Part shown: piece by piece, positions 23,630 through 33,934 of the stretch
Layout of the letters: each line of letters begins with the position of its first letter
Position numbering within the stretch: the first letter of the stretch is position 1
Source of the DNA: Nilaparvata lugens
Lineage: Eukaryota > Arthropoda > Insecta > Hemiptera > Delphacidae
NCBI RefSeq assembly: GCF_014356525.2
Contig: NC_052518.1
Location: 101,118,767 to 101,182,766, forward strand
DNA: 64,000 bases
Reading direction: 5' to 3'
Translations under genes and position numbers: made by a program
Notes under the pieces: generated by a model
Told to the model about the DNA's origin: nothing
The model's database searches: none
Seen by the model: only the letters and a program-made list of their open reading frames with translations

Positions 23630-23882
23630 GAGCACATTGAAGCTCTAAAATAAAAAAAAATACTACTCATTAATCAGCCTTGTGGAGCACTTGATAGAAG
23701 AAAACCGTAAGTATATTGATATGAATGCTAATATGAAGATTTTAAACGTTGGAAGCAAAAGCAGTAAATTAAATTGATGTGAAAGAATATTTTATATCTA
23801 CACTACAGCAAAATTTAATAGTAATAAACCTATAAATATCATTCAATTCGATTTAGATAATCCCATTTTTGATAAAATTATG
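23630..23882 (+). pseudogene. Penelope-like element GIY-YIG endonuclease fragment
   Basis: Interrupted frames read 'EHIEALK', then 'LVEHLIEENRKYIDMNAN', 'MKILNVGSKSSKLN' and 'INIIQFDLDNPIFDKI'. They parallel the better-preserved copy at 33601-33925 and match the C-terminal part of the GIY-YIG endonuclease of Penelope-like retroelements. The GIY and YIG motifs themselves are absent, and stops and indels occur throughout. It lies within the hAT element, so it was captured or inserted there. Confidence 0.6.
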
Positions 23883-24748
23883 CAAACCAAGAAATAGAAC
23901 ATAATATGGAGGATAGTCTTATATGTACATAAATTAGTCAATACCTTTTTATTTATTTATTCATTTGAATTTTAAAATGGCTAAAATAAGCTGAAAGCGG
24001 TCGTTCTTTTAAAATATTTCATATAAATAAAGGGTGCTTTATTTTTGAATGAATTATTAAAAATTGTATTTTGAGAAGTAGCTACACATATTTTTGGCCA
24101 GAGGGGTGCATTTTTTTTGCATTGAATTTCTTAATCTTGTGTACGGTACCTCAAATTATTTTGCAATAGTCTAGAGTTGATTAAATTGTTGACGAGTAAC
24201 AATATTATGCATTTTTTCAAGGCGTAAAACTTACATTTTGAATTTAGATGACCAACACTAAAACTTTTTGGATTAAATAAAACAAATTATATGTTTTTTT
24301 CATTATACTATAATATAGTATAATTATTATTAAACAATTTTTCTGTATGAGCGTGTGCTTTGTAAGAAATGAAATTAATTTATCTTTTTAATGATTTATG
24401 ATTATTTCCATCATACCAGTATGTAATCAATAACTTTCCAAGCTATCATGTTCTTATTTGGATAAATCGAATTATTCTATCATTAGTCATTATTAATAGA
24501 ATAATTATAATGGATTCTAATAGTAATCAGTGATATTCATGTCAATAATGTGTATTCTTGTGAGTATATAAGAATGCCACAAAGAACTATACTTTTTGAA
24601 TATACAGGTAGAAATGACATGTACTTTATTTAAACCTAATGTACTATATTTTTTAGGCCTGTGATTACCAATGTACTTTATTTTTCTTAAAAAAGGTGGC
24701 AACCCTACTTAGGGTGGTTCAAATACACATATTCGTACACTTATTTTC

Positions 24749-25195
24749 TCATTTCTATAAAGTACTTAAATTTATTCATTCGAAATCAACTAAATTCTGA
24801 TACATATTAAGTTTTACGAAATTGGCATCTCATTGATTACTGGGATAGAGATGAAAATTATTACTATAATGAATAATGAATTTATTGCCAAATACAAGAA
24901 ATATTTTTACAAACAAAATAATCATTAAATTACAATAGTTTTTGGCGTGACTGGAAAAAGAAGGCTTGAGCTCCAGCCACGAGTTCTAAAAATGAGAAAT
25001 ACATTTTTTAATTTGATAACAGCAGTACAAATGATACAATTCTGTTGATGGATGATAATCTATGGATGTTGAATTTTATCAATAGTCAAGTACTTGATAA
25101 ACAAAAAATAGATACAAAGAAAAATTGTCAAGTTTTAATAATTTTTACACAATTAATATTGCCAAAAATTGTTGATTTAGCCAACTCAATTCTCA
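24749..25195. other. AT-rich stretch, nothing recognised
   Basis: The plus frame 25045-25296 lies opposite the LINE C-terminal codons and is a shadow. No other signal is present. Confidence 0.4.
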
Positions 25196-25779
25196 ATTTT
25201 AAAATAATAGTTCTTTTTTACCCACGATTTATTAATCTCATTTTGTTTTTTTTTTATTTTATCCTTAATAAAGTCTTCCGGAATTTTATTTATTAGTTTA
25301 TTACTCTGATATTCAAATTGGTGTTTACTAGATGTTAATGAAGTAAAATTAATATTGAAAGCATTTACTTCAGTTGGCCGTATATTAGAAGGGATTGTGC
25401 GACGGGTAAATTGATGTGTATTTTTATTAATAAAAAGAATTAAATTTTTGTCACATAAGTTTGGCGTAACGTTGGTAGATCCATCTCTTCAAATATTAAT
25501 CTGCTGAGATAGAGTCTTGGTCTTCCAAGCGCAGCTCTAATAATATTATGCTTTTGTATTATAAAACGTGAGTGTCATATGCTGCTTCCCATTATACTTC
25601 TATATTATAATGGAAAAGTGAATGAGCATAAGCGTAGTAAATCGTTCTCAAAATATTTAAGTCTTTTAATTGGTTAATTCTGTGAAAAATTGTTATTAAA
25701 TATTTTAGTTTGAAGCATAGATTCTGAATGTGTATGTCCGTCCCATTTAATATGCTGATCCACGGTAAAATCCTAAATA

Positions 25780-26211
25780 CAGTCGAACCTCTCTATAACG
25801 AACCTCCACTTAACGAAATCCTCTACACAACGAATTTTTACCTGGTCCCATGACATTTTAGAGTTTTTGCTGTTTATTTACCTCTATTTAACGAATTTCG
25901 GACCTCTCAACAACAAAGTTTTCTCTTGACTTCAACATACAAAGTGTAGTGTGTATAGGAAGCAGACTGTCATTTTCAAGAAATTCTTTAGTTTCAGCAG
26001 AAAGGTCAATAGACTAAAAATAATGGCAATTCAGGTAGGAAGAAGATAGAGTGGTAGACAGTCAATAGAGGGTGAAACACATGTCGGAAATCGAATGCAA
26101 GTTACTGGAAATTGAATTCCAAGAGCTTGTCATTATTGTAGACCAGGCAGGTGAACGTCTGGACTTTCCCATTCTTGATTTTGTCACACATTTCAATTCT
26201 TTGAACTGACT

Positions 26212-26248
<37 letters not shown>

Positions 26249-26920
26249 CTGTGACGAACCTGAGGAGAAGAATCCGTCAGCTCAAGAAGTTCTAGAGGCT
26301 TTTAAAATTATCAGGCAAGGATTAAAACTGAAAAATAGTGTACCAGACATGTCCGACTGTTTGAATACATGTGAGTCGAACATCATCGAACATGATGTTT
26401 TATTCAAATGCAAAATTCAACCGATATTTCTCACTTTTTCAAATATAAAACAAAAAATAGGAAATTTGAGTTATTATAGTATTTATAGTGAAGTTATTGA
26501 CAAAATAACCGTATTTTGCGTTCCATCTAATAGTAGTGTAAAAAGTTGAAAAATATTGCTACACAGTAAGTACTGTGATTAAACTCTACTAATACTACCT
26601 ACAAATCAAGCTTTCTGGAAATAAATTAGTGAGTTTACTTACTTATTACGTTCTACAAATATTCAAAAAACATGTTTTTTTTCAACAGCATGAATTTTCA
26701 AATTTCCATATTAATATTGGCCCAATAGGTACTCTACCTACGTTCGCGATGCTATGTTTTATGTACCATAATTATTCGTTTATTTACCGCCGTGATACGA
26801 TATTATAAAATCCATAGGATCGTGGCTGTTTTCTTGACAGAACCTCTCAATAACGAATATACCTCTCGGCAGCGATTTTTTTCTCGGGATAATCGACTTC
26901 GTTATACAGAGGTTCGACTG
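25780..26920 (+). mobile_element. Tigger/pogo-like DNA transposon, internally degenerate
   Basis: The ends 'cagtcgaacctctctataac' and (inverted) 'cagtcgaacctctgtataac' are about 24 bp TIRs with TA on each side (25778-25779, 26921-26922). This is the typical pogo/Tigger design and sequence. The interior repeats TIR-like sequence near both ends ('ctctcaacaac', 'acctctcaataacga'). At 1141 bp most of the transposase is missing. Confidence 0.9.
26060..26420 (+). pseudogene. Tigger/pogo transposase C-terminal remnant
   Basis: A (GAT)n tract at 26212-26247 encodes an acidic Asp run, followed in the same frame by 'CDEPEEKNPSAQEVLEAFKI' and 'RQGLKLKNSVPDMSDCL'. An acidic stretch followed by an 'eal.al..lr.....' helix is the usual tail of pogo-family (DDE_1) transposases. 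The catalytic domain is not recognisable, and upstream codons carry stops. Confidence 0.6.
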
Positions 26921-27090
26921 TATTTGATTGATTTAACTCTTTCTATTGTTGGACAAGTGCAGTTAACAGTGATGTTGTTATGACAGTGTATTAGCTCAAG
27001 CTCATCAGGAGGATGACCACTTCTGTTAGGGGAAAAACATATGTATTTAGTTTTACTCGCATTTAGAGTTAAAATATGGCTGTTCAATCA

Positions 27091-29384
27091 CTATAGAAAC
27101 AATGGACGTTCATGGCATATATTGCTACTACTTGACGCTTTTGCAATTTGATACTCCATTAAGCTGTTCACCACATTCGGAACCATCATATTTTCTTTCA
27201 CGTTCTGAAAACACTATAGAAGCTGGTTATCACTTACATAGCCTATACGGTAAGCTATGTGATTTCTGATTTGATAATAATGATAATATGAAAAGGTTGA
27301 CGTCTTCACTCATATTCTATACAAACATCCATCATTGGAAAAATAAGATCCAGGATTGATCGAATTTCTTTTTATCTGTTTATTTCAAAGTCACAAATGA
27401 AACTGATGATAGATAAAATACCAAGGCAATCCTTGTGTTATTTTGACTGACTTGTATCAAACCGCTTGATACAGTATCAGTTATCACTCCTTCTTTGTAT
27501 CTTTTATTGAGTATGCTTCTTTTGAGACTGTCAGGACCCCCTAAAAATTTAGTTGGGGGGCGGGTCAGTTGTCGAGAAGTAAAATTTGATTTTGCTTGTA
27601 ACTTTAAAGCATTTCGTGATACGCTACTTTAAACTCTTTAAACAGTACTAAACCAATCTTTATTGTTTTTTGACAATAAAAAGTATTTATTATAAATCAT
27701 TCTCAACACGATGTCATACTTTGTTATGCTTTTACAAACTTGATACATCGTAGAACTGAGTAAGTTTAGCCAAAGAGAGAGGAGCTTTGAAAGCATGATG
27801 GTAAGGAGAGGCATAGGCACATAGGCAATCAAGTCAGAAGGTAGGCCTATACTTTTCCAATGGTTCTAGGAACAGGACATTGGTCAATCAATGAATATGT
27901 ATGTATACTAAATTAGATACAGTAAGTAATTTATTCGTCATACTCTCTGTATTTTAAGAAAGTAGACGTAGGCTTTTTACTTCTTTAAATTCTGCTTTTT
28001 AACTTCTAAAAATTTGGATTTTTGAATAATATGATAGTCTTTATGATATTTTTAGTTTTAGTAGAGTAAAATGTGATTTGTTTTAACCTATATTCTTTAT
28101 ACTGCGTAGTTAAATACAACGTTTCAAGGTTTTATAAATTCAAAACTTGTCTATGATTTATGGACATTGTCCAACAAATAAATATGTATATATTTATTTG
28201 GTTAAATACAGGTATTTATTCTTCATACTCTCTGTATATTTAACAAATAGATGTAGGCTTTTTTCTTCCAAATATTCGAATTTTTGAATGATAATGATAT
28301 TATCTCATACCGTAGTCTTCATGAAATTTTTAGTTTAATATAGTGTCTGGAAGAGTAAAATGTGATTTTTTGTGTGTCTATGGACTATGGACTGCGTAGT
28401 TAAATATAGAATGTCTAGAATATTATTGTATAGGTAATATAATTCATGACATCCATACGGTCTACAGAGGCTAGATGGAAACAACAAAAAATTGTTTTTT
28501 TTTAGAGGGCCGTCCATAATTCTGCGCTACTCATCTGCGTAATTGGAGGGCTCCCAAAATCTTATTAATTAAGTTAACCTCACTCAAGGGGTGTTTACTT
28601 TAGTCAAGTTTACTTGAATTATATTACCTATACTGTTTAAATAAGTTATCCTCACTGAAGAGGTGTTTTCGATAGTCAGTATCTTGAATTCAAGTTTTGT
28701 TTTAATGAACATATTCTACTAACTTGAAGTAAAGTAAAGGTTACTAAAACAGAAACCTGAATGTGGTATGTAAAAAAGACAGAAAAGATGGAGTTGAGTT
28801 CTCAGTTCTAATTTTCTAGCTACTTTGAAATAGAATCAGTCATGTAATTTGCAGTATCAAATACTTATTAATATCAATTGAAAGTGAGATTTAATTACAG
28901 TATAGTATGTTTTAATAAGTTAAACATTCAGTTTCCAAAACTACCTTAAGTCAGTGACCTTAAGTGGAAAATTCATATGGGAGACAACTAAATACTATAC
29001 TAGTAGAATACTATATACTACTAGTATTCATCTATAAGAATATTGATAATCAGAGCTTGTATTTAAGGTTTAATAACTAAGTATATAAAAAATATTATTT
29101 TTTATCTATCAAAATCAATTAATCACTTATTATCAACAAAATTTAAAAAGTAAAATTGAAAACTCTCTTAAATAAAAGGCTCTTGTTCATCATACACTAT
29201 GATATTATTATTGTTGGAGCCATTTTGCACATTGTTAAGTGCAGTATTATAAAAGTCTTTTAAGATTTCAGTTAATGGAATAAATTTAAGATTTCACACA
29301 TCTTTCTTCTTCAATTCACTCAAGGATAGTATCATAGATAAAGGATAAGCATAAGTAGATTACCCATGGTAAAGGGGTGTTACC
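27091..29384. other. 2.3 kb AT-rich stretch with a diverged duplication
   Basis: A diverged direct duplication is seen: 'catactctctgtattttaag' to 'ctgcgtagttaaatac' at about 27930-28115 and again at about 28225-28405. A second weak pair surrounds 'aagttaacctcactcaagg' and 'aagttatcctcactgaaga' (28573, 28642). No gene is supported. The short frames lack any motif. Confidence 0.45.
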
Positions 29385-29810
29385 AACCGCCGTGAAGCTG
29401 GTCCCAACATATCGAGCCCAAAATTTGAAACATATGCCAATATTTAGGGTCTTTTTTGGGCTTCCAGAATATCCAAGTTTCAAATTTTGGGCTCAGCCGG
29501 AAATGGGGTTTATAAGGGATCTTGAAGATGAAGGTGTCATTCGATAGAGTGAATTTTGGGCTTCCATTCTATACCATTTTCAAATTTTGGGCTCAAAAAA
29601 TACGACCGCGAGAGACTTAGAAAGTTTTCAAATTCGGTGGGCCAGCTTCACGGTTAGCCCGCGACCATCACCGTTCTTGAAGATGAATGTGTCATACGAT
29701 AGAGCGAATTTTGGGCTTTCATTCTATACCATTTTCAAATTTTGGGCTCAATAATTACGCTGTGGGCGGAGGAAAAACGTTATGGCCGGTGGTGGGGGGG
29801 GATTATATTG

Positions 29811-30880
29811 AACCAGGTCCCTTATCGCCCCCAGGGAAAGTGTATTCCAGAAAAATTTTATAAGAATCGATGAAACAAGTCTTCAGCTATCATGTGATAC
29901 CACTTTCAAATTTTGGGCTTAACAATTACGCCGTCAGCGGGGGGGGGAAGTTTGTAAGTAACCAGGTCCCTTGCCGCCCCCAGGAAAGGTGTATTCAAGA
30001 AAAATTTAATTGGAATCAATGTAACAGGTCTACAGCTATTATATGATACAACTTTCAAATTTTCGGCTCGATAATCACGCAGTCAGCGGGGGGAAGGGTT
30101 GTAGGTAACCAGGTCCCATGCCGCCCACAGGAAGAGTGTATTCCAGAAAAAAAATTATTGGAATCAATGTAACAGGTCTACAGCTATCATATGATGCCAC
30201 TTTCAAATTTTGGGCTCGATAATCACGCTGACAGCGGGGGGGGAAGGGTTGTAGGTAACCAGGTCCTTTGCCGCTCCCAGGAAAGGTGTATTCAAGAAAA
30301 ATCTCATGGAAATCGATGGAACAAGTCCACAGCTGTCATATGATACCATTTTCAAATTTTGGGCTCAACAATTACGCCGTCAGCGGGAGGGAAGGTTTGT
30401 AAGTAACCAGGTACCTTGCCGCCCCCAGGAAAGGTGTATTCGAGAAAAATTTGATCGGAATCAATGCAACAGGTCCACAGCTATTATATGATACCACTTT
30501 CAAATTTTGGGCTCGATAATCACGCCGTCAGCGGGGGTGAAGGGTTGTAAGTAACCCAGGTACCTTGCCGCCCCCAGGGAAGGTGGATTTCATAATAATT
30601 TGATGGAAATCGATGGAACAAGTCCACATCTGTCATACGATACCACTTTCAAATTTCGGGCTCGATAATCACGCCGTCAGCGGGGGGAAGGCTTGTAGGT
30701 AACCAGGTCCCTTGCCGCCCCCAGGGAGGGTGTATTCTAGAAAACTTTGATGTAAATCGATGAAGCAACTCTTTAGCCATCATTTGATACTACTTTCAAA
30801 TTTTGGGCTCAATAATACGCCGTCAGCGGGGGGAAGTGTTGTAAGTAACCAGGTCCCTTGCCGCCCCCAGGGAAGGAGTT
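29811..30880 (+). repeat. Left tandem array, eight units of about 148 bp
   Basis: 'aaccaggtccc' recurs at 29811, 29960, 30107, 30257, 30405, 30553, 30701 and 30847, intervals 146-150. Each unit contains 'cttgccgcccccaggaaagg', an AT-rich segment with 'tcaatgtaacaggtctacag', 'tttcaaattttgggctcgat' and 'cacgccgtcagcgggggg'. The open frames inside are repeat artefacts. Confidence 0.95.
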
Positions 30881-30904
30881 TTTCAAAAGAATGTGAAACT
30901 AGGT

Positions 30905-31695
30905 ATGAAGGTATGAAGAAACTCGTCAAAAATATGATACCAAGTTCTGAAAATCTAAAATATCATTGAATATTCATTTTTTAACAAAAATAAAATGAAA
31001 ACTCGGAAATCAGTTGTATGTCCAGGTCAGAAGGTTGGATATTATTTTATTCTGATTATAAACTAACATCAAATTGTTGAAATTCTTATAACTTTGTTAG
31101 TTTTGAACAGATTTATTTGAAACTTCATGGGTGTGTTAATAGTATGAAGGGAAACGTTCATGATTTTTTGTAGAATTTTCCTACGTCCCCTTCTCCCTCC
31201 TCAACTGAAAAAACATGGTAGTTCTGATGCTATAATGCGAGAAGATTTAAAAGTCGCGCTATTCTGAGCTTCCTCTGTGCTTCGCGGCAAGGAACAGGAT
31301 TGGATTTAATCGCCCGCGGAACAACACTATTGGTCTATTCAAAAGCGCTACTTTTGAATCCTCTCGCATCCGAGCTACCATATGTCTTCGGTTTAGGAGG
31401 GAGAAGGGAACGTAGGAAAATTCTACAAAAATCATGAGCGTTTCCCTTCATACAATTAACACACCCATGAAGTTTCAAATCAATCTGTTCAAAACTAGCA
31501 AAGTTATAAAAATTTCTTCAATTTGTTGTTAGTTTATAATCAAAATTAGATAATATCCAACCTTTCGACATGGATATTCAACTGATTTTTGAGCTCTCAT
31601 TTTATTTTTGTTAAAAAATTATTATTCAATGATATTTTAGCTTTTCTGAGCTTGTCATCATATTTTTGACGAGTTTGTTAATACCTATATCCAAT
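30905..31695. repeat. Palindromic element of about 790 bp in the foldback spacer
   Basis: The left arm starts 'ggtatgaagaaactcgtcaa' and includes 'aaatatcattgaatattcat' and 'acttcatgggtgtgttaata'. The right arm is its inverted match, ending 'tttgacgagtttgttaatac'. The arms are about 295 bp and the central loop about 195 bp. Its right half and the following 450 bp are also present as a direct copy at 51515-52432. Confidence 0.85.
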
Positions 31696-32150
31696 CTGGT
31701 ATATCTTATATGATACAGTTCTTGAGTAATTAACATTTATTTTGTATACTCTTGTATATTCTTGTCATTGAGTATATACCTAACTGGATGAATACTTCTT
31801 GTACAATTCAATTCATATTCCATATAATTCAATAATATTCTAGTAATTTGAATTAGAATAAAATATTATATGAGGAACTGTCATAAGGCTGTTGGAGAAT
31901 TTTTATTGTAGAATGTAGTAACTGTTGGTGGCATTCAACGTTTTAATTCAAGTTCAGTATACTTTCTTGTGCATATCATTTATCATTGTCATATACTGTA
32001 CGATAGGTATGGATTGAAACTTGGAATAAATTTAAATGATAGGCGGTGTATTTAAAAATAATAATAGGCGGTGTTTGGCAAAGATGAATTCCAAACAATA
32101 TTGTGATTGTGATGTCGAAATGCAATAAACCTTAGCTGCAATAAACTTGT
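31190..32150 (+). repeat. Dispersed repeat shared with 51515-52432
   Basis: Common landmarks are 'ctgtgcttcgcggcaaggaa', 'gcccgcggaacaacactatt', 'ggatgaatacttcttgtaca' and the end 'gatgtcgaaatgcaataaac'. The copies are mostly collinear with small indels. No protein is recognised. The class is unknown; the end near 'aataaacc' could be a transcript or retroposon 3' end. Confidence 0.8.
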
Positions 32151-32306
32151 AGATCTGGGAATTTTTTCATTCTCCAATACTAGTATATCAACCTCCTGCA
32201 TACGTTATTCAGCTGTAGGTCGGTCAGAATAAATAAAATTTTAAACGGCCGCCATTGTGTGTATGAATTCGAAAAATTGTCATAATTTATTCTTTTGTAG
32301 CTCTAT

Positions 32307-32527
32307 CTATAGTGAGGTCCACGTTATAATGGCAGTGGATAAAGATGGGAGATTAACGTTGCCTATTCTCTGCCTCAATTAATTATATATCTACATAGTC
32401 AAAAACATAATTGGCATCGTGGTGGAACTAGAAAATGATAGTACTACCTGCTTTGTCGAATGATAGACGAGGGTAGCAACACCAAAGTTAATCAAATACT
32501 GTCATTATAAAGTGGACCTCACTATAG
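32307..32527. mobile_element. MITE, 'ctatagtgaggtccac' family, copy 3 (short)
   Basis: The ends 'ctatagtgaggtccacgtta' and 'aagtggacctcactatag' are inverted, with 'taatggcagt' / 'atactgtcatta' next. The 221 bp element is an internally deleted version of copy 1. It includes the 'ctacctgctttgtcgaatga' segment found in partial copies elsewhere. Confidence 0.88.
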
Positions 32528-32577
32528 TCACAAATCATTGTGCAAAGTTCCTATTCCTATTAGAAAACAAATTGTAA

Positions 32578-32725
32578 GCAGTGGCCTAACGTACACACCC
32601 GCTGCCCCCGCGGCGCGGGGGGGCCCGGGCTAGGGCCCGGATAATATGTAGGCTAATATAGGTTTTCTGAATAAATAAAATTACCCGGTCTAGGGTGCCC
32701 GGGTTAGGGCCCGAAATGATAATTA
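32578..32725. other. GC-rich patch in AT-rich DNA
   Basis: 'gctgcccccgcggcgcgggg' and 'cccgggctagggcccgg' followed 60 bp later by 'ggtctagggtgcccgggtta' and 'gggcccg' form an abrupt GC island. The arrangement suggests the end of a DNA transposon rather than a promoter. No second end was found. Confidence 0.35.
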
Positions 32726-32957
32726 TATATTGCATACTTTAAAAAGAAAAATTAAATAATCATGGAAGTAACTTTTGATAAAAAAGCAGAAGCTTTATTG
32801 TGGAAAATGACAGGTTTCATTCATTGTCTAAGAAGAAATATGCAGTAGAACGATGTTATCAGTCTGGTTATAAATTAATATTTGAATCACATTTTGTGTT
32901 GTCACACCTGAACCCAGAGTTTCCTTCCCCTATAAAATTTCCAGTTTGCTCAGTCTA

Positions 32958-33000
32958 CCACTGATGATGATGCCAACCAAGTGCATCGAAACTAGTTTGG
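32958..33000 (+). ncRNA. Hammerhead-ribozyme-like motif
   Basis: The catalytic-core order is present. Stem I CCA (32958-32960) would pair with TGG (32998-33000). CTGATGA lies at 32961-32967. Stem II is GATGC (32969-32973) with GCATC (32983-32987). GAAA is at 32988-32991. A tiny stem III is AC/GT with loop TA, and cleavage would follow T at 32997. Penelope-like elements are known to carry minimal hammerheads, and a Penelope-like endonuclease remnant lies 600 bp downstream. One extra T at 32968, between the CTGATGA box and stem II, departs from the consensus, and stem I is short. It is a candidate only. Confidence 0.45.
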
Positions 33001-33473
33001 ACTCGAATAAAAACTTTGTGGAATTGACAACATCTTTTTATTCCATCTTAATTAATTAAGAGAAATTCCGCAACATCTCTGTGCAAAGTGTTAGTTTCAA
33101 TATTTTTTAAGATGCCTGCCCATCAGTATCAATATTCTCAAATTTGAAAATTAAAAGGTGATTGAAAATAAAATATAAAATGATTAAATGAACTAAATAT
33201 TGCTAAAGAAACTATAATATTCTTGATTGAAAAATAATAATTTAAAAATAGTTGTGAAATATTTTTATCAGATGGAAAGATTACCACGAAAATGAATAAA
33301 TCATCATATGAGATACAAATTCAAACGTGAACTGAGTTTATTAACATGAGTGAGTTTTTGATCTTGGAGAAAACAAATAACAGTTTTTAAGAGTAAATTA
33401 TGATTCAACTGTGAACTGTGATTCACTGAATCAACTAGAACAGGTGACATCAGATACTTGTGGATGAGAAAAC

Positions 33474-33507
33474 TGCGTGAGGTCTATTGTTCACAGAACT
33501 ACTAGTA
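33474..33507 (-). repeat. 5' fragment of the 'actagtagttctgtgaacag' family
   Basis: Reverse complement of this stretch reads 'actagtagttctgtgaac' then 'aatagacctcacg', matching the starts of the repeats at 59445 and 62899. Only about 34 bp is present. Confidence 0.6.
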
Positions 33508-33600
33508 TTTATGATACAAAACAACAATATTAATGCTTTTTAACTAATAAGGGAGATTTCTGATAAAAAATACAACAAGAACAATTTTTAAAAAATCAGG

Positions 33601-33925
33601 CGTTTATAAACTGGAATAATAGCCTAGTAATTGTGAAAAATTTTACATTGGTCAGACACATAAATGTTTTCAAAATAGGTTGAATGAACATATTCAGGCT
33701 TTAAAATAAAAAAAACTACTCAAAAATCGGCTTTTACTGAACATTTAATTGAAACTAATCATAGTTATATCGATATAAATTCTAATATGACAATTTTGGT
33801 AATGCAAGTAATAAATTGAATGTAAAAGAAGAATTTTTATCTATAAAACTGCAAAATTAAATAGGAATAAATTGATAAAATAATATAATTCAATTTGACT
33901 AAAATAATCCCGTTTTTGATGAGTT
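33601..33925 (+). pseudogene. Penelope-like element GIY-YIG endonuclease remnant
   Basis: Penelope-like retroelements encode a reverse transcriptase followed by a GIY-YIG endonuclease. Here 'VYKLE' (the GIY-equivalent strand), 'NCEKFYIGQTHKCFQNRLNE' (the YIG strand with the downstream Arg) and 'HIQALK', 'SAFTEHLIETNHSYIDINSN' and 'NIIQFDL'-like codons appear in order. Stops and at least two frame changes interrupt them. The reverse transcriptase is absent. The fragment ends where the right foldback array begins, and a hammerhead-like motif lies upstream, as expected for the UTR of such elements. Confidence 0.75.
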
Positions 33926-33934
33926 TTGTTGATC

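Larger units (their letters stand above)
22714..24707. mobile_element. hAT transposon, degenerate
   Basis: Ends 'tagggttgccaccc' and, inverted, 'tagggttgccacc' are flanked by a perfect 8 bp duplication CTTAGGGT (22706-22713 and 24708-24715), the hAT target-site length. The 1994 bp interior keeps only a C-terminal transposase remnant, an inverted copy of that same remnant, and a Penelope-like fragment. It is non-autonomous. Confidence 0.93.
21490..24748 (-). pseudogene. Coding-like exon remnant of an unknown gene, split by two transposons
   Basis: Three minus-strand pieces (24748-24716, 22713-22263, 21601-21520) are GC-richer than their surroundings and protein-like. The first frame reads 'EYVYLNHPKVGQTRIHFN', on through 'SLARVHEKMRASLRNQLQQS' and 'APQCRVVAWLNRT'. 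The frame then shifts (about 22510) to 'ETANNSSVGGNASGRSNIFH' and 'RLFDPSSQAQPSSRDNRT', and shifts back (about 22320) to 'VLHEHGTWVYLLLPVRETL'. Past the TIR element this continues in frame as 'ASLWDLYVLRQHRWSHNLI' and ends at a TGA near 21524. Removing each insertion with one target copy rejoins the frame. N-x-S/T sites suggest a secreted or membrane product. I do not recognise the protein. It could be a dead host exon, a gene fragment, or a real last exon with assembly indels. Confidence 0.5.
25196..27090 (-). pseudogene. LINE ORF2 remnant (jockey/CR1-like), split by a Tigger element
   Basis: On the minus strand, 'LTLNASKTKYICFSPNRSG' then 'CPTIERVKSIKY' is the RT motif D/E region. It stops exactly at the TA where a Tigger-like element sits (25780-26920). 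Below it the homology resumes with 'FTVDQHIKWDGH', 'HRINQLKDLNILRTIYYAYA', 'IRAALGRPRLYLSRLIFEEM', 'THQFTRRTIPSNIRP' and 'NKLINKIPEDFIKD', ending at a stop at 25196. Several frame changes are needed. The YADD motif and everything upstream are missing, so this is a 5'-truncated dead copy that predates the Tigger insertion. Confidence 0.78.

Noticed and set aside
32578..32725. CpG-island promoter
   Set aside because: No TATA, initiator or coding exon nearby; the repeated GC words fit a transposon end better.
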